Positions 59,188 through 64,000 of a stretch of DNA of 64,000 bases are shown piece after piece. This DNA comes from Hungatella sp. UBA3147 (lineage in GTDB: Bacteria; Bacillota; Clostridia; Lachnospirales; Lachnospiraceae). The stretch lies in contig DEYX01000078.1 of assembly GCA_002365025.1 (NCBI GenBank), positions 12,221 through 76,220 of the forward strand, in the 5' to 3' direction. Both the position numbers and the translations under genes were made by a program. Each line of letters begins with the position of its first letter. Position 1 is the stretch's first letter. Below the pieces are notes generated by a model. That model had not been told where the DNA came from. It did no database searches and was given only the letters and a program-made list of their open reading frames with translations.

Positions 59188-60902
59188 AGTGGTACGGTCA
59201 GTTTTCTTTCAAGACACGGGTGTTTTTGGGATGTCTGCTGGTAGCTCTGGTGCCTCTTACCTTTTCAAGCGTAGTGGTTACCAGGCTTTTTGCAGCTTCT
59301 ATTAACCGGCAGCTGGCGGTGGAGGGAAACCGGCAGCTGGAGGAGGTAAGCGCAAAACTGACCCAGCTGTTTGAAAACTGTGAGAAGGCCTGTGAGACTT
59401 TTACAGCAGACGGTACAGCAGCCAGGGTAATGATCGATAAGGATGCCATTGAGATGCAAAAGGATTTATATCTGTCTTTATATCAGGCGGTTCAGGAGAT
59501 ATACAGCAGCGCCCAGTTCAGCATTTATGATTCAGGCGGAAAGCTTCGTTTTACAACGGACACTGCTTCAAAAAACAGTTCTCTCCCCATACGCTGGGGG
59601 CTTTTAAAGAAGGCACAGGAAGCGAGCGGGATCACCTATTACAGGACGGATCCCTATCTTCCGGAAACGGATAAAAATATCCTGATGCAGGGAGCCTATT
59701 CCCTGGAAAATTCCCATGGAGCAAGAACCGGATATGTGGTCCTTGATTTCTCACGTGAAAATTTTGACAACCTGTTAAATGGCTTTTATTCTTCCGGGGA
59801 TACGTTTTTAGTGCTGGATTCCCATCAAAGGCCCATTTACTGCTCCAGTCCGGAGTATGGGGAAAAGGAGATCAATGACATCATCTTTCATGGAGTGTCA
59901 GGACATGAGGGAGAAAAGGGAAGAGGAGTGTATACCAGGTATTTATGGACCAGGGAACCTTCCCAGGGGATCTATGTCATTCTAAGACGATCCGCACCAA
60001 TCAGTGCCGATGCTATCCGCACGATGGGAACGGTGAGCATACTTTTATCGGCTCTTGGTCTGGTCCTCTGCCTGATGATTTCCGGTGCTCTGTCAAGAGG
60101 CATTGCCCAGCCGGTGAGCCAGCTGGATAAGGCTATGGCAAAGGTGAAAAAAGGGGATTTATCCATCCGCATTCATACAAACCGGAAGGATGAGCTGGGA
60201 AGGCTGACGGAAAGCTTTAACCAGATGACAGGCGACTTACAGAAATACTTAGAGGATACGGTTCAAAAGCAGAAGGACTTAAATAAGACAACCATTAAAC
60301 TGTATCAGACCCAGCTAAACCCTCATTTTCTCTATAATACCCTGGATACGATTAAGTGGAATGCCAGGATCAACCAGATTCCGGAAATCGCCATATTGGC
60401 GGAGAATCTGGCGGTAATCCTGCGAAGAAGTATATCCAGCCGCCCTTTCATCACCTTGAGGGAGGAATTAGAAACCATTGAAAGCTACATTCAGATCCAA
60501 AAAATCCGTTTTACGGGTCGTTTCCTCTATGAAACCGAGATACCGGACCAATTGGAGGACTGCATGGTGCCCAGAATGTTTTTGCAGCCATTGGTGGAGA
60601 ATGCCATCATCCATGGGCTTGATGGGTGCGAGAACGGATACATCTGTATTTTTGCAGATCAGAAAGATGGAGTATTAAGCATATCCATTACGGATGACGG
60701 GTGCGGGATGGATAAAGAAATGGTGGACTGGATCAACAGTGACAATCCTGTGAAAAGAGATGGGCACTTAGGGCTTTATAATGTGATCCGTATACTGAAA
60801 GTTTATTACGGACAGGAATATGGGATCAGGGCGGAAGTGACAAAGGAGGGAACCACCATTGCATTAAGACTGCCGGTCCAGAGGGAGGTGACGGATGTAT
60901 AA
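59184..60902 (+). CDS. LytS/YesM-family sensor histidine kinase, HptS-like
   Basis: A 572-residue kinase. Two membrane helices (about 10-32 and 283-305) flank an extracellular sensor domain. HAMP (305-358) is followed by the His-kinase domain QTQLNPHFLYNTLDTIKWNA (His near 381) and an ATPase domain with PLVENAIIHGL (N box near 472) and ITDDGCGMDKEM. It overlaps the binding-protein gene at its start and the response regulator gene at its end. The set senses an external ligand, by analogy hexose phosphate. Confidence 0.92.
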   Translation: MKWYGQFSFKTRVFLGCLLVALVPLTFSSVVVTRLFAASINRQLAVEGNRQLEEVSAKLTQLFENCEKACETFTADGTAARVMIDKDAIEMQKDLYLSLYQAVQEIYSSAQFSIYDSGGKLRFTTDTASKNSSLPIRWGLLKKAQEASGITYYRTDPYLPETDKNILMQGAYSLENSHGARTGYVVLDFSRENFDNLLNGFYSSGDTFLVLDSHQRPIYCSSPEYGEKEINDIIFHGVSGHEGEKGRGVYTRYLWTREPSQGIYVILRRSAPISADAIRTMGTVSILLSALGLVLCLMISGALSRGIAQPVSQLDKAMAKVKKGDLSIRIHTNRKDELGRLTESFNQMTGDLQKYLEDTVQKQKDLNKTTIKLYQTQLNPHFLYNTLDTIKWNARINQIPEIAILAENLAVILRRSISSRPFITLREELETIESYIQIQKIRFTGRFLYETEIPDQLEDCMVPRMFLQPLVENAIIHGLDGCENGYICIFADQKDGVLSISITDDGCGMDKEMVDWINSDNPVKRDGHLGLYNVIRILKVYYGQEYGIRAEVTKEGTTIALRLPVQREVTDV

Positions 60903-61659
60903 AGTCATAGTTGTGGAAGATGAGACGATGGTCCGCCGGGGAATTATTTTGACCATTAACTGGGCGGCTCTGGACTGTGTCATAGCGGGTGAGGCCGCTA
61001 ACGGGGAGGAAGGGGCCAGTCTGGCAAAACGGCTCTCCCCGGACATTATCGTGACAGATGTGAAGATGCCCCGCATGGACGGGGTGGAGATGATCACTAA
61101 GCTTAGGGAAGAAGGGTGCAGAGCGAAGTTCATTATCCTGACTGCTTACGGGGATTTTAAGTACGCCCAAAGCGCATTGCGGTTAGGGGTCAGTGATTAC
61201 CTCTTAAAGCCCTTAAAGGATGGAGATTTAGAACAGGCCATTTTGCATATCCGGAGCCAAATTGAGCAGGGGAAGGAAAAGGAGGCAGGAGAGGTTTCAG
61301 CACCGGTCCTTCTTTTTAATGCGGACAAGAAGTCCAAGAACAAATATGTGGCTGAAGCCATCCGGTACATCCGCATGCATTATCAGGAGAACATCACCAT
61401 TAGTACGGTGGCGGAATACTTAGAAATCAGCGAAGGATATTTGAGCCGGGTATTAAAAAAGGAAACGGATTATACATTTACCAGTTATCTTACGTTTTAC
61501 CGGATGCAGGTAGCCATGTCCCTGCTAAAGGACTGCCGGGTCAAGGTTTATGAGGTGGCGGATCAGGTGGGGTATTCGGACACCGCCTATTTCAGCGCAC
61601 AGTTTAAGAAGCTTTTGGGAGTATCGCCTTCGGAATATCAGGAAAGATGCGGCAAATGA
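60895..61659 (+). CDS. YesN-type response regulator (receiver-AraC), HptR-like
   Basis: A 254-residue regulator; its ATG overlaps the kinase gene by 8 bp. Receiver: VVEDETMVRRGIILT, DIIVTDVKMPRMDG (phospho-Asp near 54), ILTAYGDFKYA, and LKPLKDGDL (Lys near 104). C-terminal AraC-type HTH: VAEYLEISEGYLSRVLKKET, then VYEVADQVGYSDTAYFSAQF. Likely target: the importer-phosphomutase operon at 47682, since its binding protein and the sensor protein are homologous; this is inferred. Confidence 0.92.
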   Translation: MYKVIVVEDETMVRRGIILTINWAALDCVIAGEAANGEEGASLAKRLSPDIIVTDVKMPRMDGVEMITKLREEGCRAKFIILTAYGDFKYAQSALRLGVSDYLLKPLKDGDLEQAILHIRSQIEQGKEKEAGEVSAPVLLFNADKKSKNKYVAEAIRYIRMHYQENITISTVAEYLEISEGYLSRVLKKETDYTFTSYLTFYRMQVAMSLLKDCRVKVYEVADQVGYSDTAYFSAQFKKLLGVSPSEYQERCGK

Positions 61660-61763
61660 GAGGGCTTTGTTTGCCGGTTTAATTCTATTGTAAATGAATG
61701 GTAAATATGGTATAATGAGAATATAATTCAATAAAGATTCAAAAGACGAAGGAGGTTATTACT

Positions 61764-62138
61764 ATGAAGTTTTTAAAGTGTAACCGTTGCGGTAATATTG
61801 TAGCGGTTGTAGAGGAAAAGGGCGGTACCATTACATGCTGTGGAGAAAATATGCACGAATTGGTAGCCAATACAACAGATGCTGCAACTGAGAAGCACGT
61901 TCCGGTTATTGAGATTGACGGTCAGCATGTAAAAGTTACAGTTGGTTCCGTTGAACACCCAATGCTTCCTGAACATTTCATCGGTTGGATCGCATTAGAG
62001 ACCAAGCAGGGCAATCAGAGAAAGATATTGAATCCAGGTGATAAACCAGTGGCTGAATTCATGCTTTGCGACGGAGATGAAGTAGTTGCCGCATACGAAT
62101 ACTGTAATCTTCACGGATTATGGAAAGCAGATAAATAA
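61764..62138 (+). CDS. dfx: Superoxide reductase (desulfoferrodoxin)
   Basis: A 124-residue two-iron superoxide reductase. The N-terminal desulforedoxin domain has CNRCG (C6, C9) and CC (C25, C26). Centre II ligands H45, H65, H71, H117 and C114 and the catalytic Lys before H45 are present. It reduces superoxide to peroxide in the cytoplasm of anaerobes without releasing O2. ATG follows GGAGG. It has its own terminator. A PerR-like regulator is encoded at 54016. Confidence 0.95.
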   Translation: MKFLKCNRCGNIVAVVEEKGGTITCCGENMHELVANTTDAATEKHVPVIEIDGQHVKVTVGSVEHPMLPEHFIGWIALETKQGNQRKILNPGDKPVAEFMLCDGDEVVAAYEYCNLHGLWKADK

Positions 62139-62146
62139 AAAAGTTG

Positions 62147-62183
62147 AAAAGCTCATGGACCTGATGGTCTGTGAGCTTTTTTT
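62147..62183 (+). terminator. Terminator of the superoxide reductase gene
   Basis: AAAAGCTCA-TGG-AC pairs with GT-CTG-TGAGCTTTT, followed by TTT. Confidence 0.85.
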
Positions 62184-62266
62184 AGCAATACCAATGATTG
62201 ACATCTGCCCGGATTTGCTCTAGTATTAATTCTGAAGTTTTACTTTAGGATAGGAGAAGCCGTAGA

Positions 62267-63424
62267 ATGAATAAGAAAGAAGCAAACGAAATAAAGAAAC
62301 TTTTTACTCCTGCTAACTGTGCCATCAGCCGTATCTGTGGTTGTTATGTGGATGCGGAAAAGAACAAAAGAACGGAGGTTAAGGAAGCATTTTTATCACT
62401 CCCGGAAGAAGAAGCATTTAAATATTTTGCCATCTTTAGAAGCGGCCTGTCAGGGACGATCGGTAAGAACATGGTCAATATGGAATTTCCATTACATACG
62501 GAAGCTGAGGACGGAACCCAGAACTTTCTATTAAAGCTTCGGGACAGCCAGTTAAAAGATGATGCCCTGATCGAGGAATTTTATGATAAGGTGATCGCAA
62601 GCTACGATTACGGCGAGAATTTTTACATTATCCTCATTCATTGTGCCTACGATATTCCCGCAAGGTCCTCTGATGGGCTTGAAATGGATGATGCTTCAGA
62701 CTTTGTTTATGAGTTTATCCAGTGCTCCGTCTGCCCGGTAAAACTGTCAAAGGCAGGCCTTTGTTACAATTCCGAGTCTAACGTAATCGAAAACCGCAGC
62801 AGGGACTGGATCGTGGAGGCTCCTGATACCGGCTTTTTATTCCCGTCTTTTAACGACCGGAATACGGATATTCACAGCCTTTTATACTATACCAAAAACC
62901 CGGAGCAGATGCCGGAACGCTTAATTGATGAACTGCTTGGCTGTGTGATACCTATGTCAGCCAAGAGCCAGAAAGAAACATTCCAGGCCCTTGTGGAGGA
63001 AACGCTGGGAGATAACTGCGATTTTGAAACGGTTAAGAACCTTCACGAAAATTTAAATGAGATTCTTGAAGAAACAAAGGATGAACCGGCTCCCTTTACC
63101 CTGGACAAGTATCAGATGAAAAGGCTGTTGGAAAACAACGGAGCCAGCCAGGAGAAGCTTGAGGAGTTTGAGCAGCGTTACAGCGAAAACGAAGAAGCGT
63201 CTGTGCCTCCCTTCATCGCTTCCAATGTAGTTAATACCAGAAGCTTTGAGATCAAGACAACGGATGTGAGTATCAAGGTGGCGCCTGATAAAACCTATCT
63301 TGTAGAAAACCGGATGATCGACGGCCGGCCATGCATTGTCATCGGCATCAGTGAGCATGTGGAAATCAACGGAATTACGGTAAGGCCCATAGCAGCAGAT
63401 AGAACAATGGAGCCGGAAGAGTAA
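62267..63424 (+). CDS. DUF4317 protein
   Basis: A 385-residue soluble protein with start MNKKEANEIKKLFTPANCAI, then SRICGCYVDAEKNKRTEVKE. The sequence YDYGENFYIILIHCAYDIPA and the long acidic C-terminal half match the DUF4317 family, frequent in Lachnospiraceae. Start ATG lies after AGGAGAAG. The function is unknown. The stop codon lies inside a hairpin shared with the next gene. Confidence 0.85.
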   Translation: MNKKEANEIKKLFTPANCAISRICGCYVDAEKNKRTEVKEAFLSLPEEEAFKYFAIFRSGLSGTIGKNMVNMEFPLHTEAEDGTQNFLLKLRDSQLKDDALIEEFYDKVIASYDYGENFYIILIHCAYDIPARSSDGLEMDDASDFVYEFIQCSVCPVKLSKAGLCYNSESNVIENRSRDWIVEAPDTGFLFPSFNDRNTDIHSLLYYTKNPEQMPERLIDELLGCVIPMSAKSQKETFQALVEETLGDNCDFETVKNLHENLNEILEETKDEPAPFTLDKYQMKRLLENNGASQEKLEEFEQRYSENEEASVPPFIASNVVNTRSFEIKTTDVSIKVAPDKTYLVENRMIDGRPCIVIGISEHVEINGITVRPIAADRTMEPEE

Positions 63425-63438
63425 CACTCACCGGCTCC
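63409..63438. terminator. Hairpin spanning the stop codons of two convergent genes
   Basis: GGAGCCGG (63409-63416) pairs with CCGGCTCC (63431-63438), with GAGT/ACTC continuing inside. Both stop codons, TAA at 63422-63424 and TAA (minus) at 63430-63428, are within it. The genes are only 3 bp apart. Confidence 0.55.
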
Positions 63439-64000
63439 TTAATGGCTGGACCAGACGTTTAAAAAGGGTCTGGACACAAAGAACTACGGTCTGATCAAAG
63501 AGAAATGCCGCTGCGGCTGACAGAACAAGAACCAGAAGAAAAGAAATCAGGGTGCTGCCTGCCATTTTGAAATTAAATCCGGCGGTATAGAGCCGTTCCC
63601 TGACAAAATAGAGTACGGCCCAGTGTACTAAAAGGATAGAATAGCTGTGCCGGATCAAGAAGTTCATCACGATTCCAGGCTTTGGAAGCCGGCTTTCCAG
63701 AGAGCGGAGCATAAGAAAGACCGAGGCTGCTAAGAGGATCATGGCAGGAGCGCCTTCTGCCAATAGGATGGCCTTGTAATCAGGGCGCAAGATAGTACAG
63801 AGGACGGTAAACAGGCAGGCTGCGAGGCCAAGTCCCCACCAGGCTTTCCTGTATTTCATAGAAATTGGCTGCGAAAAGTAAAAGCCAAGTAAAAATACCC
63901 CTTCCCATGGGCTGATCATAAGCTCAAAGTTTAAAGGAAGGCCCATGGCAGGCAGATAAACCGCCAGACAGCGGAAGAGAAGGATCAAAACCGCCAGTCC
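63428..64000 (-). CDS. Acyltransferase-3 family membrane protein, C-terminal part (cut by window edge)
   Basis: The minus-strand frame is open from the window edge to the stop at 63428, about 190 residues of the C-terminal half. There are six or so membrane helices, with WEGVFLLGFYFSQPISMKYR, then GLGLAACLFTVLCTILRP, LIRHSYSILLVHWAVLYFVR and LISFLLVLVLSAAAAFLFDQ. The segment IRHSYSILLVHWAVLYFV is like the last conserved helices of OafA/YrhL-type acyltransferase-3 proteins, which acylate surface sugars. The N-terminal part with the catalytic His is outside the window. Confidence 0.75.
   Translation of the reverse strand, partial: GLAVLILLFRCLAVYLPAMGLPLNFELMISPWEGVFLLGFYFSQPISMKYRKAWWGLGLAACLFTVLCTILRPDYKAILLAEGAPAMILLAASVFLMLRSLESRLPKPGIVMNFLIRHSYSILLVHWAVLYFVRERLYTAGFNFKMAGSTLISFLLVLVLSAAAAFLFDQTVVLCVQTLFKRLVQPLRSR

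Overview
The window looks like chromosome of an anaerobic, spore-forming member of the Lachnospiraceae, close to Lacrimispora or the Clostridium sphenoides/indolis/saccharolyticum group. This is inferred from gene content: spore photoproduct lyase, an exosporium-type collagen-like protein, a spore-lysin remnant, hybrid cluster protein, superoxide reductase, a Lachnospiraceae DUF4317 protein, strong GGAGG ribosome binding sites and no respiratory chain genes. No rRNA, tRNA or CRISPR array was seen.

Layout. 1-5.7 kb: the 5' end of splB (minus strand), then a nitrosative-stress block: a ferredoxin-like protein, a Crp/Fnr regulator (HcpR-like), a cupin, hybrid cluster protein (hcp), a DUF1858 protein, an unknown protein and a hemerythrin. 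Two identical 14-bp palindromes lie at the same distance from two -10 boxes and tie the block together. 6.0-9.4 kb: an XRE regulator with a Ca2+-type P-type ATPase. 9.9-13.5 kb: an AT-rich DUF2339/DUF3999 membrane pair. 13.5-16.4 kb: decayed DNA with a spore-lysin gene (LysM + GH18) cut into four pieces in the wrong order and orientation, and a broken Tn916-type xis/int module. 16.6-19.9 kb: TcdA, a rhodanese-PP-loop fusion, an Rrf2 regulator and a CAP-domain exoprotein. 20-35.8 kb: an accessory stretch of small genes (YmaF, a short hydrophobic toxin-like peptide, a Cys/Glu repeat protein, acetyltransferases, MsrA, a BclA/BclB-like collagen protein, DUF2207, YkvA, DUF2935) mixed with gene remnants and a promoter cassette present three times. 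36-38.8 kb: a Cache-HAMP-PAS-GGDEF-HD-GYP cyclic-di-GMP protein.

38.9-42.3 kb: a cystine/cysteine-type ABC importer whose solute-binding protein resembles CjaA. It is preceded by a promoter, a 35-codon peptide with seven Cys codons (four in a row) and a strong terminator, an arrangement that looks like a cysteine-sensing attenuator and is the most interesting object in the window. 42.4-46.7 kb: a TetR regulator and a heterodimeric ABC exporter. 47.7-53.2 kb: an AfuABC-like importer followed by a phosphoglucomutase/phosphomannomutase. 58.1-61.7 kb: a binding-protein/histidine kinase/AraC-type response regulator trio resembling staphylococcal HptA-HptS-HptR; together these suggest sensing, uptake and use of hexose phosphates. 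Between them are a QueD-like protein with a zinc ribbon, a Fur/PerR regulator, a HAD phosphatase, an AraC regulator with an internal deletion and a PP2C-like protein. The right end holds superoxide reductase, DUF4317 and the C-terminal part of an acyltransferase.

All assignments come from reading the sequence and family knowledge; no database search was run.
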